64,000 nucleotides of DNA from Pseudofulvimonas gallinarii (lineage in GTDB: Bacteria > Pseudomonadota > Gammaproteobacteria > Xanthomonadales > UBA2363). The stretch lies in contig NZ_SMAF01000015.1 in NCBI RefSeq assembly GCF_004343305.1, forward strand, positions 1-64,000. The letters run 5' to 3'. The notes under the pieces were generated by a model that had not been told where the DNA came from, made no database searches, and saw nothing but the letters and a program-made list of their open reading frames with translations. Below, one piece after another: positions 1 through 10,421 of this stretch (its first letter is position 1; the number at the start of each line of letters is the position of its first letter). The translations under genes and the position numbers were made by a program.

Positions 1-263
1 AGGCCACGACGCATCAGGCTGCGCAGGAACGCGGTCCAGAACGGCTCGGCCTCCGACGCACCCACCCCCATTCCCAGCACTTCACGGCGGCCATCCGCGT
101 TGACTCCCACAGCGATTATCACGGCCACCGACACGATCCGGCCGGCTTCCCGCACCTTCACGTAGGTCGCGTCGATCCACAGATACGGCCAGTCACGCTC
201 GATCGCGACGTCGACTCGCTGCTGCCGCTGCGACAACACTGATCGATTCGCCGCAACAAGGTG
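1..263 (-). pseudogene. IS256 (mutator)-type transposase remnant
   Basis: Reading the minus strand gives an open frame that enters from the window edge and runs back to a TGA at 264-266. It encodes the central part of an IS256-family DDE transposase, including the block WPYLWIDATYVKVREAGR, whose Asp is the first catalytic acid, followed by VSVAVIIAVGVN and the segment SEAEPFWTAFLRSL. A normal transposase carries well over 100 residues before this block; here the frame opens just after a stop, with no ATG and no N-terminal helices, so the 5' part is missing or frameshifted. Whether the 3' end is intact lies outside the window. I see no clear terminal inverted repeat. It is the only mobile-element trace in the window and is likely an inactive relic. 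Confidence 0.8.
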
Positions 264-322
264 TCACCGCCGGTCGCTTAGCGTTGTCTCACCGGTCAGG
301 CAAATCAATTGTTACAAACGGC

Positions 323-355
323 AACGCCCCGGACATTGCCGGGGCGTTTCGTTTT
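323..355 (-). terminator. Hairpin terminator behind sucD
   Basis: Arms AACGCCCCGG (323-332) and CCGGGGCGTT (339-348) form a perfect 10-bp stem with a 6-nt loop. On the plus strand the stem is followed by TCGTTTT; on the minus strand by a weaker run. It lies about 110 nt beyond the sucD stop, so it probably ends the sucCD transcript and also shields the operon from transcription entering from the transposase side. Confidence 0.75.
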
Positions 356-463
356 CAGCACTGCGGAATGTCACGCTGCGGGCCGGCACGTTTCGTGACG
401 GCGATGTGGCGGCTGGCTTTGGTGCCAACCGCCTGGCGAGGCGATTGCGGCAGGTTGCGTAGG

Positions 464-1342
464 TCAGGCCCCAAGGCGCTTGGCGATGGCCGCGCCGAGG
501 TCGGCCGGCGAACGCACCGTCGTGACACCGGCCTTCTCCAGCGCCGCGAACTTGCCTTCGGCCGTGCCCTGGCCGCCGGAAGCGATGGCGCCGGCGTGGC
601 CCATGCGCTTGCCCGGAGGGGCACTGGCGCCGGCGATGAAACCGACGACCGGCTTGGTGACGTTGTCGGCGATGAACTCGGCGGCTTCCTCTTCGGCGCT
701 GCCTCCGATCTCGCCGACCATGATGATGCCCTCGGTCTGCGGATCGTCCTGGAACAGCGTCAGCGCATCGACGAAGTTCATGCCCTGGATCGGATCGCCA
801 CCGATGCCGATGCAGGTGCTCTGGCCAAGGCCGACCTGCGTGGTCTGGAAGACGGCTTCATAGGTCAGCGTGCCGGAGCGGCTGACGATGCCGATCTTGC
901 CCGGCTTGTGGATGTGGCCCGGCATGATGCCGATCTTGCACTCGCCCGGCGTGATGATGCCCGGGCAGTTCGGACCGATCAGCCAGGTGTCCTCGTAGTT
1001 CTTCTTGAGGACGTTGTGCACGCGAAGCATGTCCAGCACCGGGATACCTTCGGTAATGCAGACGATGACGCGGATGCCGGCGGACGCGGCTTCCAGGATG
1101 GCGTCGGCGGCGAACGGCGGCGGCACGTAGATGACGCTGGCGTCAGCGCCGGTTTCCTCGACGGCCTCGGCGACCGTGTTGAACACCGGCAGGCCGATGT
1201 GCTCGCTGCCACCCTTGCCGGGCGTCACGCCACCGACCAGCCTGGTGCCGTAGTCGAGGGCCTGCTGCGAATGGAAAGTACCCTGCGAGCCGGTGAAGCC
1301 CTGGCAGATGACCTTGGTGTTCTTGTTGACCAGAACGGACAT
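464..1342 (-). CDS. sucD: Succinate-CoA ligase, alpha subunit
   Basis: 292 residues, close to the usual 289-290. The alpha subunit binds CoA and carries the phosphohistidine through which succinyl-CoA is converted to succinate with ATP or GTP formation in the TCA cycle. Visible signatures are the N-terminal Rossmann start [14 protein letters not shown] (CoA-binding fold) and the active-site loop RMGHAGAI near residue 250, whose His is the phosphorylated residue. The ATG at 1342 matches family starts. It lies 14 nt downstream of sucC in the same operon and no other TCA gene is next to it. Confidence 0.97.
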   Translation of the reverse strand: MSVLVNKNTKVICQGFTGSQGTFHSQQALDYGTRLVGGVTPGKGGSEHIGLPVFNTVAEAVEETGADASVIYVPPPFAADAILEAASAGIRVIVCITEGIPVLDMLRVHNVLKKNYEDTWLIGPNCPGIITPGECKIGIMPGHIHKPGKIGIVSRSGTLTYEAVFQTTQVGLGQSTCIGIGGDPIQGMNFVDALTLFQDDPQTEGIIMVGEIGGSAEEEAAEFIADNVTKPVVGFIAGASAPPGKRMGHAGAIASGGQGTAEGKFAALEKAGVTTVRSPADLGAAIAKRLGA

Positions 1343-1356
1343 GGGTGTTCGGCTCC

Positions 1357-2517
<1,161 letters not shown>

Positions 2518-2606
2518 CGATGGGGTTCCTGGGTACGTGCGAACACGGGCGGCTGCCGCCTGCACGCGAAACCGAATGCGTGCACTGGCGGGCCGGAGGA
2601 ACCGCT

Positions 2607-2635
2607 ATTGTCGGTCCGATGGTGCGCAGCGTCAA
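2607..2635 (-). promoter_or_regulatory. Likely sigma-70 promoter of sucCD
   Basis: On the minus strand, -35 TTGACG (2630-2635) and -10 GACAAT (2607-2612) are separated by 17 nt. The start of transcription would fall near 2600, giving a leader of about 80 nt before the sucC ATG. Recognised by eye only. Confidence 0.5.
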
Positions 2636-2775
2636 AAGCCGCTTGCGGTTGACGCGGCAACGCGAGTGTTCTACGGGGCCGGCGCCGGCACCGGTGGGCC
2701 CGGGTCCGGCCGGCCGAGGCCGCGATCGGGCCGGGCATGACTGGACGACGCTGCGGACGATCACCACGTTCTGGC

Positions 2776-2781
2776 TACACT
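2776..2781 (+). promoter_or_regulatory. Possible -10 element for the receptor/cyclase operon
   Basis: TACACT lies 26 nt before the ATG at 2808. No good -35 hexamer is present at the proper distance, so this is a weak or activator-dependent candidate. A plausible ribosome-binding site (AAGGGA) precedes the ATG. Confidence 0.35.
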
Positions 2782-2807
2782 ATGCGGCGTCCAGAAGGGA
2801 TTAGCCG

Positions 2808-3731
2808 ATGGCCCAGCTCGCGTCGCACAGGAGCCTGCATGTCCTGCTGGTCGCAGTGTTCGCCCTCGTCGCCGCGGCAAGGGTGGCCGCCTCGGATGTG
2901 CTCACCCTCGGCCGGATCTCCGACGATCCACGCAACCATTACGCACAGCTCAAGCCCCTGCTCGACTACGTCGTCCCGCGCATGCGCGACGTCGGTATCC
3001 GCCAGGGCCGCATCCTGATGGCCCGCGACGCACGCCAGATGGCCAATTACCTGCGCCGGGGCAGCGTCGACTGGGTGACGGAGACGCCGGCCATGGCCGT
3101 CGAGCTGCGCAACCTCACTGGCGCGCAGGCCATGCTGCTGACCGAGCGCAGCGGCGTCAGCGCCTACCGGAGTTTCTTCTTCGTCCGGCGCGACAGCGGC
3201 ATCCATTCGCTGGAGGGGCTGTCCGGACGCAGCATCGCCTTCGAACATGTGGCATCCACCAGCGCCTATCTCGTTCCCGTCATCGAACTTTTGCAGAACG
3301 GTCTTCGCCTGGAGCCGTTGACCGCGATCGGCGACGCTCCGCAGGGCCAGGCGGTCGGCTACCTGTTCTCGCGCTCGGAAGCGAACACCGCGATCTGGGT
3401 GGCGAAAGGCCTGGTCAGCGCCGGCGTCATCAGCAGCCTGGGCTGGGACAACCCGCGCACGCTGCCAGAAAGCGTGAAGAGCGAGCTGCAGGTCATCCAC
3501 GAAACCCGGGCGATGCCGCGCGGCCTGGAGCTGGTCCGCGCCGACCTCGACCGACGCGTCCGTGAACGGCTGCGGCAGCTGCTGCTGGCGGCCGCCGACG
3601 ATCCCGACGCCGCCGATGCAATGCGCGAGTTCTTCGGCGCCACCCGTTTCCTGCCACTGGACGACGTCCACGAACTGCAGCTGGAACGCCTGCGCGACGG
3701 TCTCGTGCGGGTGCACCGGGAGGTGGAATGA
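2808..3731 (+). CDS. PhnD-like periplasmic binding protein (receptor for adjacent cyclase)
   Basis: 307 residues with a cleavable-looking signal peptide (hydrophobic residues about 9-28, then a small-residue cleavage region). The rest resembles the phosphate/phosphonate-type substrate-binding fold: an N-terminal lobe with the RISDDPRNHYAQLKPLLDYV start, then DWVTETPAMAVELRN and SLEGLSGRSIAFEH segments typical of PhnD/SsuA-like proteins. No ABC permease or ATPase is next to it. Instead its stop overlaps the ATG of a membrane diguanylate cyclase by 4 nt (ATGA). The arrangement matches the XAC2383-XAC2382 receptor/cyclase pair described from Xanthomonas citri, so it is inferred to be a ligand sensor rather than a transport protein. 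The ligand is unknown. Confidence 0.85.
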   Translation: MAQLASHRSLHVLLVAVFALVAAARVAASDVLTLGRISDDPRNHYAQLKPLLDYVVPRMRDVGIRQGRILMARDARQMANYLRRGSVDWVTETPAMAVELRNLTGAQAMLLTERSGVSAYRSFFFVRRDSGIHSLEGLSGRSIAFEHVASTSAYLVPVIELLQNGLRLEPLTAIGDAPQGQAVGYLFSRSEANTAIWVAKGLVSAGVISSLGWDNPRTLPESVKSELQVIHETRAMPRGLELVRADLDRRVRERLRQLLLAAADDPDAADAMREFFGATRFLPLDDVHELQLERLRDGLVRVHREVE

Positions 3732-5065
3732 TCGCCGGCAAGGGACTGCGCCGCCGCGTCCTGGTCGCCAGCACCGCGATCACGCTGGTGATCCTCGGCG
3801 CCCTGTTCCTGCTGCTGATGCAGGAACGCAGCAGCCGGCGCGAGGTGCTTGCCCTCAACAGCGAAGTGCAGACCCAGCTGGTATCGCAGGTCGCACAGGC
3901 CCACGGCATCGCCCTGATCCGCCACCTCGCCGACGCGTTGACAAACGACCTCTACTATTTCGATCTGCGCTCCATCGGCGAGCAGCTGGCGGCTACGCTG
4001 CGGCAGCCGCCGATGACCGCGGCGCTGGTATTCGACAGCCAGGGCCGCGTCGTGCACGACGGCAGCCATGACATCTCCACGTACGGATCCTCGCTCAGCC
4101 TGGACCTGGTCAAGGCCGCGCTGGCCAGCGACGAAGTCCAGGTCCAGCGCGATGACGGCGTCATCACCGCGGCGCTGCGCATCCGCATCGGCGACGAAGT
4201 GCTCGGTGGCGTGCTGACGCGGTTCGGACTGGACGAGTTGAACCACACCGTTGCCAGCGGCAACCAGCGCCTCTCGGCGACGCTGGAGCATGCATCGCGG
4301 CAGCGCATCGGCAGCCTCACGCTCCTGCTGGCCTTCAGCACCGTGCTGGCGCTGGCCTCGGGCTGGATCATCCAGCGCTGGATCGTCCGGCCGATCCAGC
4401 GCCTGGCGACGGTCGCGCGGGAGATCGAGGCCGGGCAGTACGGCGACTACCAGCTGGACAGCGGCCGTCGCGACGAGATCGGCGAGCTCGAGCGCGTCTT
4501 CGAACGCATGAGCCAGCGCATTGCGGAAACCCATCGCAGCGTGGCGCGCAAGGCTTATCAGGACAAGCTGACGGGCCTGCCCAACCGGCGCGCCTTCGAC
4601 GAGGCACTGGCCGAACACGTCGCCCGCGCCAGGGCCGAGGGATCGCGTTTCGCCTTGATGTTCCTCGACGTGGACAACCTCAAGCAGGTCAATGACACCA
4701 TCGGCCACGATGCCGGTGACCGCGCGTTGATCCGTTTCGCGCTGCTCGCCGAACGCAGCCTGGAACAGCATTCCGGCGGCAGCGCCTGGCTGGCGCGAAT
4801 CGGTGGCGACGAATTCGCCGTGCTGGCGCGCGACGAGCCCTTGCCCGACAAGGCGCTGGCGCAGGCCGAAGCCCTGATGCAGCGCATTCGCGCCAGCAGC
4901 GATGCCGACCACACCGCGCTCGGCGCGTCGATCGGCATCGCCGTCTATCCAACGCACGCCACGGATGCCAGTGAACTGCTGCGCTGCGCCGACCACGCGA
5001 TGTACCGCGCCAAACAGCTGGGCAAGAACCAGATCCAGATCTCCGCTTGCACGCCGACGCCGTGA
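3728..5065 (+). CDS. Membrane diguanylate cyclase (HAMP-GGDEF)
   Basis: 445 residues. Domain order: a transmembrane helix at about residues 10-30, a periplasmic region of about 160 residues, a second helix at about 198-220, a HAMP linker (starting near RWIVRPIQRLATVAREIEAG), then a GGDEF catalytic domain with an intact GGDEF motif at 359-363 and the DKLTGLPNRRAF start. It should make c-di-GMP from two GTP. The RxxD inhibitory I-site normally placed five residues before GGDEF is absent (GGSA there), so product inhibition through that site is not expected. It is translationally coupled to the upstream periplasmic receptor, which probably contacts the periplasmic domain and controls output. Confidence 0.93.
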   Translation: MIAGKGLRRRVLVASTAITLVILGALFLLLMQERSSRREVLALNSEVQTQLVSQVAQAHGIALIRHLADALTNDLYYFDLRSIGEQLAATLRQPPMTAALVFDSQGRVVHDGSHDISTYGSSLSLDLVKAALASDEVQVQRDDGVITAALRIRIGDEVLGGVLTRFGLDELNHTVASGNQRLSATLEHASRQRIGSLTLLLAFSTVLALASGWIIQRWIVRPIQRLATVAREIEAGQYGDYQLDSGRRDEIGELERVFERMSQRIAETHRSVARKAYQDKLTGLPNRRAFDEALAEHVARARAEGSRFALMFLDVDNLKQVNDTIGHDAGDRALIRFALLAERSLEQHSGGSAWLARIGGDEFAVLARDEPLPDKALAQAEALMQRIRASSDADHTALGASIGIAVYPTHATDASELLRCADHAMYRAKQLGKNQIQISACTPTP

Positions 5066-5095
5066 TGGCCGACCGAGGCTGCGCGGCGACCCGGC

Positions 5096-5953
5096 TCAGC
5101 CATCCAGCGCCGGCAGGACCAGTTTTTCCCAGACCGCGCCGCCGGGTTCGCTGCGGAAAAAGCCGAAGTGGCCGATCCGGCGCAGGCCGGATCCGGCCGG
5201 ATCCACGCGCCGCCATGTCTTCGCCGCATTCGCATAGAACGCGTGCAGCGAGACGGTATTCCGTTCGGACATGTACTCGTCGTCGCAGAAGCTCAGGATC
5301 GTCATCGGCTGTCCGACACTGGCGTAGGCTTCGCGCAGCCAGTCGCCCTCGATGCCGACGGCATAGTCCGGATGCAGGCACCAGCGCCGCCACTGCGCCA
5401 TCACACCACGCGGCAGGTCGCCGATCTTGCGCAACCGCCGTCCGGGGAAATAGCCGGCCAGAGGCAACACCACCGGAACGACGACGTACCAGAGCCACCA
5501 GACGACGCGCTTCAGTGCCGGCGCATTCTCCCGCCAGTAGCCGCTGCCGGTCGCAACGGTGAGCACGCGATCGACGCGATCACGGTTCGGCACCATTGCG
5601 AACAGCTGCCCACCCAGGCTGTGGCCGATCCAGGTCAACGGCTTGCCGGGCGCCAATGCGGCGGCGGCGTCGACCGCGGCGGCGCAATCCCGGCGTGCCC
5701 AGGTCAGGACGTCGGCTTCGAGCCGGCGCAACGGGCCACGACGCGAGCGACCGATGCCGCGATAGTCGAAAGTCAGGACATGCCAGCCCTGCCCGGCCAG
5801 CCATTCCGAGAACGGCCGGTAGTAGCCCTGGGACACGCCCATGGCCGACGCGATGACGACGGCGCCCTGCACCGGCACGCGAGCCGGGTAGTGGGTCGCG
5901 GCCAGTTCGTGGCCGTCGTCCGCGCACAGGGAGAAGGTTCGGGATTCGATCAT
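5096..5953 (-). CDS. Alpha/beta hydrolase (serine-hydrolase fold)
   Basis: About 285 residues from the ATG at 5953 (in-frame ATGs at 5962 and 6019 also exist). The fold is shown by the nucleophile elbow GHSLGG, the strand VLTFDYRGIGRS before it, and a late acid and His (SFCDDEY; RRIGHFGFF). It resembles the group of predicted serine aminopeptidase-like hydrolases (COG4757 type) with no signal peptide. A hydrophobic stretch around WWLWYVVVPVVLPLAG may be a lid or membrane-touching region. Substrate cannot be told. Start choice: an inverted repeat at 5959-5976 covers the ATG at 5962, which makes the ATG at 5953 more likely if that repeat is an operator. Confidence 0.8.
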   Translation of the reverse strand: MIESRTFSLCADDGHELAATHYPARVPVQGAVVIASAMGVSQGYYRPFSEWLAGQGWHVLTFDYRGIGRSRRGPLRRLEADVLTWARRDCAAAVDAAAALAPGKPLTWIGHSLGGQLFAMVPNRDRVDRVLTVATGSGYWRENAPALKRVVWWLWYVVVPVVLPLAGYFPGRRLRKIGDLPRGVMAQWRRWCLHPDYAVGIEGDWLREAYASVGQPMTILSFCDDEYMSERNTVSLHAFYANAAKTWRRVDPAGSGLRRIGHFGFFRSEPGGAVWEKLVLPALDG

Positions 5954-5958
5954 GGGAT

Positions 5959-5976
5959 CCATACGAATGCGTATGG
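5959..5976. promoter_or_regulatory. Inverted repeat at the hydrolase start (possible operator)
   Basis: CCATACG (5959-5965) and CGTATGG (5970-5976) are perfect 7-bp arms around a 4-nt centre. The geometry resembles operators of TetR-family repressors. It sits immediately upstream of the ATG at 5953. No regulator gene is adjacent. Confidence 0.4.
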
Positions 5977-6086
5977 ACTCAGGATAGCAGGCGGGCGGCA
6001 ACGGTTCACTGCCCGCCATCGTTGCGCACGTGGCGGTTGAAGGCGCGTCGCCGACGAAGGAGCGAGACGTTCCGCGGCCGCTGTCG

Positions 6087-8957
6087 TCAGATCGAACTGA
6101 TGCCCTTGAAGGGCGGTAGCACGTCCAGCCCGCTTTCCTCGCGCAGTGCCTGCCGCGAACGCTCCACCCTGGCCGGATCAGGTGGCGACTTCCCCAGGTG
6201 CGCGGCGTGTTCGGCGATCAGCAGGTCCACCTGCCACAACGGCGCCGCGTCGGGCACCTCGAGCGCCACGGCGAGCCGCTGGCGCGCACGCTCCAGATCC
6301 TCGAGCCGGTCACGATCCGGCACCTGCACCAGCTCGGTCCAGAGAAGGTGGACGCGGGCGCGCGCCGTTCGCGGGCTGTCCTCGCCGACCTGCGCCACAT
6401 AGGTCTCGAGCGCGTTGGTGAAATGGACCGCCGCTTCCCGCGCCTGTCCTTCCAGCAGCGCCAGCCGCCCGACCGCATCCTCCATCAGCGGATCGAACTG
6501 GTCGGCAGTCAGCTGGCGCAGCTCGCGCATCTCGGCATAGGCGCGATCCAGCACCTCCCGCGCTTCACTGAAACGGCCCAGCTCGACCAGTGCGGCGGCG
6601 TGGACGCTGCCGAGGACCGCGGTTTCGAACGACGCACCCTCCGTTCGCTCTTGCAGCCACGCCATGCCCTCCTCGATCTCCGGCAGTGCCTCGGCCGCGC
6701 GCAGGCTGGCGATCATCAGGCGCGGACGAACCCCTTTCGCCACCAGCACGCGGTCCTTCTCGACCACGGCACCGGAGGCCTCCATGAACTGCAGGTTGTG
6801 ATCGACCAGCTCGAGCGCCTGCCGGTAGCGGCCGATTCCCATCAGCGCCTGTGCCATCTGGCTGCGTACGATGGTGGTGCGGTTGTGGCCTTCGCCGAAT
6901 ATCTGCTCCATCTCCGGCAGCGCCTGTGCATAGGCCTCCACCGCACGGGCCGGTTTGCCCATGGTCAGGTGCGCCAGCGCGCGACTGGTCTGGATGACCA
7001 GCAGGTTGACCTTCGACGTCGATGGATCCTCCAGGAGGATCCGCTCGGCGATGTCGAACTGCTCGATGGCCTCAGGCCCGCGGCCGATGCGCAAGAGCAT
7101 ATGGGCGTAGTCGCTGCGTCGAATGGCGCGGCGCCGCGGCGGGGCATGGGCGTCATTGCTGGCGTCAAGCACATCCTGGTACAGCGGTTCGGCTTCGGCC
7201 GGGTGACCGGAACTGGCCAAGGCGTCGGCCAGGATGCCCTTGAAGATGAATCGCCAGTGCGCGGCTTTGACCGACGCGTCGTCGCCGACCAGCGCCAACG
7301 CCTCCTCCGCCAGCCCGATGGCTTCCTCGTAGCCATAAAGCTCGAGCCTGACGTAGCCGACCGTCGCCAGGGTCTGCAGGTAATCGTCCGGCGCCACAGC
7401 GCGCCACGGTCGCTGCAACTGCAGGGCCACGTCCAGCAACCGCAACGACTCCTCGTAGCGGCCAAGGCTGCGATAGACATCGGCCAGTTCGGTCAGCAGC
7501 ACGGCGCGGGACGCGGGGTCGTCGGCGAACTGGCGGTCGATGCGCTCAGCTGCACCATCCAGCAGCTCCGCCACCGTGAGGGTCTGCCCTTCCGTCTCCT
7601 CCAGGTGGTTGGCGGAAAACAGCTCGCGCATGAAACCGAGGATCTTCTCGCTGCGCAGCTGCTGCTGCCGCTCTGCCTGGAACCATTGCCAGGCGAACAA
7701 CAGCGACACCGCGAGTGCGGCCGCCAGTATGCCCGTCACGGCCACCGGGAGCCGGTTGCGGCGGAGGAACTTGCGGATCCGGTAGGCGGTACCCAGCCGT
7801 CGCGCGCGGATTGGCCGGTTGTCCAGCCAGTTGCGCAGGTCATCGGCCAGTTCGCGCGCGGAACCGTAGCGGTCGCCCGGCTGGAACGCGAGCGCCTTGG
7901 CGAGGATGCTGCCGAGATCGCCATTGAGCACGGCGGCAACGCGTTGCGGCGACGTGCCGCGAAGTCCGGCGCGCCGCTTTCTCGCGGCCTCGTCCTGTGG
8001 ACCGCTGCCGCCCGGCTGCGAAAGCCCCTCCTCACCCGGACGTGCCCGAGGCGCTTCCAACGGCTCGCCACTGAGCAGCTCGAACAGCACCGCGCCCAGC
8101 TGGTAGACATCGGTCGCCGTCGTAATGGCCTCGCCGCTGCGTTGCTCGGGCGCTGCGTAGGCTGGCGTCATGATCAGGGTGGACGCTTCGCTGGACGCCG
8201 TTTCGTCCATCAGCTTGGCGATGCCGAAATCGAGCAGCCGCGGCCGGCCTTCGGCATCGACGAGGATGTTGGCCGGCTTGATGTCGCGATGGACGACCAG
8301 CGCCTGGTGCGCGAACTGCACCGCGGCGCAGACCGGCAGCATCAGGCGCACGCGGTCCTCGATGCCGAGGCGCTGGCGGTCGCACCAGCGCGTGATCGTT
8401 TCGCCTTCGACGAACTCCATCGCCAGCCAGGACAGGCCTGATCCGGTGACGCCGCCATCGACAAGATGGGCGATGTTGGGATGATTGAGGCGCGCCAGGA
8501 TCTGCCGCTCGCGCCCGAAACGCCGCAGCCAGTCCGCCCTGCTTTCGAGCATCAGCTTGATCGCGACCGTCTGTTCGAAGCCGCCCTCGCAGCGTTCGCC
8601 TCGCCAGACTTCTCCCATTCCACCGCGACCGATGCACTCGATCAGGCGATAGGCACCGACCCGACCGTCGGGAACCGCCAGTCCGCCCAGCGTGGCGTCG
8701 CCACGCCCGCCCGCGGGAACGGTGCGGGTGATGGCGTCGGCGCGTGCAAGCAGGCGCTGTACGCGGTCGCGCAACTCGCTGTCCTGCCCGCAGTGCTCGG
8801 ACAGCCAGCGATCACGGTCGCCGATGTCGACATCCAGGCCCTGCCTGGCCATCCGCAGCGCACGCGCGTCCAGCGCGTCCGACGGCCGCTCGCGATCACC
8901 GGACCGGCTTTCCACGCATCCAGACTGACCGGCCTCGCCGCCGCGGCGCTCACCCAC
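6087..8957 (-). CDS. Membrane serine/threonine kinase with TPR-rich C-terminus
   Basis: 956 residues from a GTG start preceded by GGGAG. A PknB-type kinase domain spans about 103-380: glycine loop GRGGMGEVW (110-118), ATP lysine in VAIKLM (134), catalytic HRDIKPAN (223-230) and DFG (243-245), then APE. One transmembrane helix lies at about 402-425, and the remaining 530 residues form repeated helical hairpins of tetratricopeptide type. The layout (cytoplasmic kinase, one helix, large extracytoplasmic TPR region) is common in Lysobacterales. Residues 1-100 form a short helical region before the kinase. All catalytic residues are present, so it should be active. Targets are unknown; an FHA phosphothreonine reader occurs at 62.4-63.1 kb but is not linked. 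Confidence 0.93.
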   Translation of the reverse strand: MGERRGGEAGQSGCVESRSGDRERPSDALDARALRMARQGLDVDIGDRDRWLSEHCGQDSELRDRVQRLLARADAITRTVPAGGRGDATLGGLAVPDGRVGAYRLIECIGRGGMGEVWRGERCEGGFEQTVAIKLMLESRADWLRRFGRERQILARLNHPNIAHLVDGGVTGSGLSWLAMEFVEGETITRWCDRQRLGIEDRVRLMLPVCAAVQFAHQALVVHRDIKPANILVDAEGRPRLLDFGIAKLMDETASSEASTLIMTPAYAAPEQRSGEAITTATDVYQLGAVLFELLSGEPLEAPRARPGEEGLSQPGGSGPQDEAARKRRAGLRGTSPQRVAAVLNGDLGSILAKALAFQPGDRYGSARELADDLRNWLDNRPIRARRLGTAYRIRKFLRRNRLPVAVTGILAAALAVSLLFAWQWFQAERQQQLRSEKILGFMRELFSANHLEETEGQTLTVAELLDGAAERIDRQFADDPASRAVLLTELADVYRSLGRYEESLRLLDVALQLQRPWRAVAPDDYLQTLATVGYVRLELYGYEEAIGLAEEALALVGDDASVKAAHWRFIFKGILADALASSGHPAEAEPLYQDVLDASNDAHAPPRRRAIRRSDYAHMLLRIGRGPEAIEQFDIAERILLEDPSTSKVNLLVIQTSRALAHLTMGKPARAVEAYAQALPEMEQIFGEGHNRTTIVRSQMAQALMGIGRYRQALELVDHNLQFMEASGAVVEKDRVLVAKGVRPRLMIASLRAAEALPEIEEGMAWLQERTEGASFETAVLGSVHAAALVELGRFSEAREVLDRAYAEMRELRQLTADQFDPLMEDAVGRLALLEGQAREAAVHFTNALETYVAQVGEDSPRTARARVHLLWTELVQVPDRDRLEDLERARQRLAVALEVPDAAPLWQVDLLIAEHAAHLGKSPPDPARVERSRQALREESGLDVLPPFKGISSI

Positions 8958-9108
8958 GCATGATCTCCCGGGGAGAATCGTTCCGGCGCCAGTCTATTAC
9001 CGTGTCACGGCATCATGGAATGCCGGTTGGACGTACCGCCCGCACCGGAATGCCGGAGCCGCTCCAATGTCGCCGCCGGAACCTGCCGTAATCTCGGCAG
9101 CGCCTTCG

Positions 9109-10221
9109 TCAGCCCGGCCTGATGCGGTTCCAGAACGCCTTGGCGGCATCGACCCAGGTGCTCTCGCGGGGCGAATGCCGGGAAGCGTCTTCGCCGAATG
9201 TCGACTCGAACTGGTGCAGCAGATCGCGCTGGGCCTGCGTGAGGTTCACGGGCGTCTCGATCACCACCCGGCACAGCAGGTCGCCGGCACCGCCACCCCG
9301 CACGGGCGTGACGCCCTTGCCGCGCAGGCGGAAAAGACGGTGGGTCTGGGTTTCCGGCGGCACCTTGACCACCGCTTCGCCATCCAGCGTCGGCACGACC
9401 AGTTCGCAACCCAGCGCCGCCTGCGAGAAGCGGATCGGCACTTCGCAGAACAGGTCGCGACCCTGGCGCTGGAAGATCTCGTGCTCACGCACCTGTACTT
9501 CGACGTAAAGGTCGCCCGGCTGAGCGCCCGCCGCGGCCTCGCCTTCACCGGCCAGACGGATGCGGTCGCCGGTATCGACGCCGGCAGGAATCTTTACCGA
9601 CAGGCGTTTCTCGTCTTCGACGTAACCGTCGCCATCGCAGGTCGAGCACGGATTCACCACCCTGCGGCCGCTGCCGCCGCAATGCGGACAGGCCTGCTGC
9701 ATGGAAAAAATGCCGCGCTGCATGCGCACCTGGCCATGACCGCCGCAGGTGTCGCAGGTCTCGACTTTGCCGTCGTCCGAGCCGGAGCCCTTGCAGCGCT
9801 TGCAGACCACGCGCGTCGGGAAGTGGATTTCCTTTTCGACGCCGAAGACGGCTTCTTCCAAATCCAGCTCGATCACGTAGCGCAGGTCGGCGCCGCGACG
9901 CGCCTGGCGGCCGCGCGCACCACCGAAGATGTCGCCGAAAATATCGCCGAAGATGTCGCCCAGGTCGTTGAAGCCGCCGGCACCACCGCCGCCCTGCCCG
10001 TTCACGCCGGCATGGCCGAACTGGTCGTAGCGCTGCCGCGAGCCGGCATCGCCCAGGACCTCGTACGCTTCCTTCACTTCCTTGAAGCGCTCCTCGGCTT
10101 CCTTGTCACCCGGATTGCGGTCCGGATGCAGCTTGGCGGCGAGACGGCGAAACGCGGTCTTCAGTTCGGATTCGGTGGCGGTCTTCTCGACGCCAAGGAC
10201 TTCGTAATAGCAGCGTTTCAT
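9109..10221 (-). CDS. dnaJ: Chaperone DnaJ (Hsp40)
   Basis: 370 residues, the usual size. N-terminal J domain with HPD in [11 protein letters not shown], then a Gly/Phe region with three DIFG repeats, then a zinc-binding domain with four CxxCxGxG motifs ([32 protein letters not shown]) and the C-terminal substrate-binding domains. It delivers unfolded proteins to DnaK and stimulates its ATPase. Last gene of hrcA-grpE-dnaK-dnaJ, separated from dnaK by 200 nt that hold three hairpins. No strong Shine-Dalgarno precedes the ATG. Confidence 0.98.
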   Translation of the reverse strand: MKRCYYEVLGVEKTATESELKTAFRRLAAKLHPDRNPGDKEAEERFKEVKEAYEVLGDAGSRQRYDQFGHAGVNGQGGGGAGGFNDLGDIFGDIFGDIFGGARGRQARRGADLRYVIELDLEEAVFGVEKEIHFPTRVVCKRCKGSGSDDGKVETCDTCGGHGQVRMQRGIFSMQQACPHCGGSGRRVVNPCSTCDGDGYVEDEKRLSVKIPAGVDTGDRIRLAGEGEAAAGAQPGDLYVEVQVREHEIFQRQGRDLFCEVPIRFSQAALGCELVVPTLDGEAVVKVPPETQTHRLFRLRGKGVTPVRGGGAGDLLCRVVIETPVNLTQAQRDLLHQFESTFGEDASRHSPRESTWVDAAKAFWNRIRPG

Positions 10222-10283
10222 GGGCGCAGGTCAGGCGGGCTTGAGTCTTGCGGCAGGCCGGGTAATCGTTGGTCCTTCAAACG

Positions 10284-10409
10284 CCGCGAGCCGCGTTCTG
10301 CGGCTCGCGGGCGTGCCCCGGTTCGTTCTGGAAGCAATGTGTCCGTCAATCGTCGCAACGGGTGGGCGATCGCACCACCCGTTGCACGGAAGCCGCCAAG
10401 CCGGCTTCC
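10284..10409. repeat. Three inverted repeats between dnaK and dnaJ
   Basis: Three separate perfect stems occur in the 200-nt gap: an 11-bp stem at 10284-10294/10300-10310, an 11-bp stem at 10355-10365/10375-10385, and an 8-bp stem at 10388-10395/10402-10409. None is followed by a long U tract in the direction of transcription. They could be processing or attenuation signals that lower dnaJ expression relative to dnaK. Confidence 0.6.
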
Positions 10410-10421
10410 CCCCGGTGGACA

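Noticed and set aside
9930-9970. Tandem DIFG repeats in dnaJ
   Set aside because: The Gly/Phe region of DnaJ normally has such repeats; nothing unusual.
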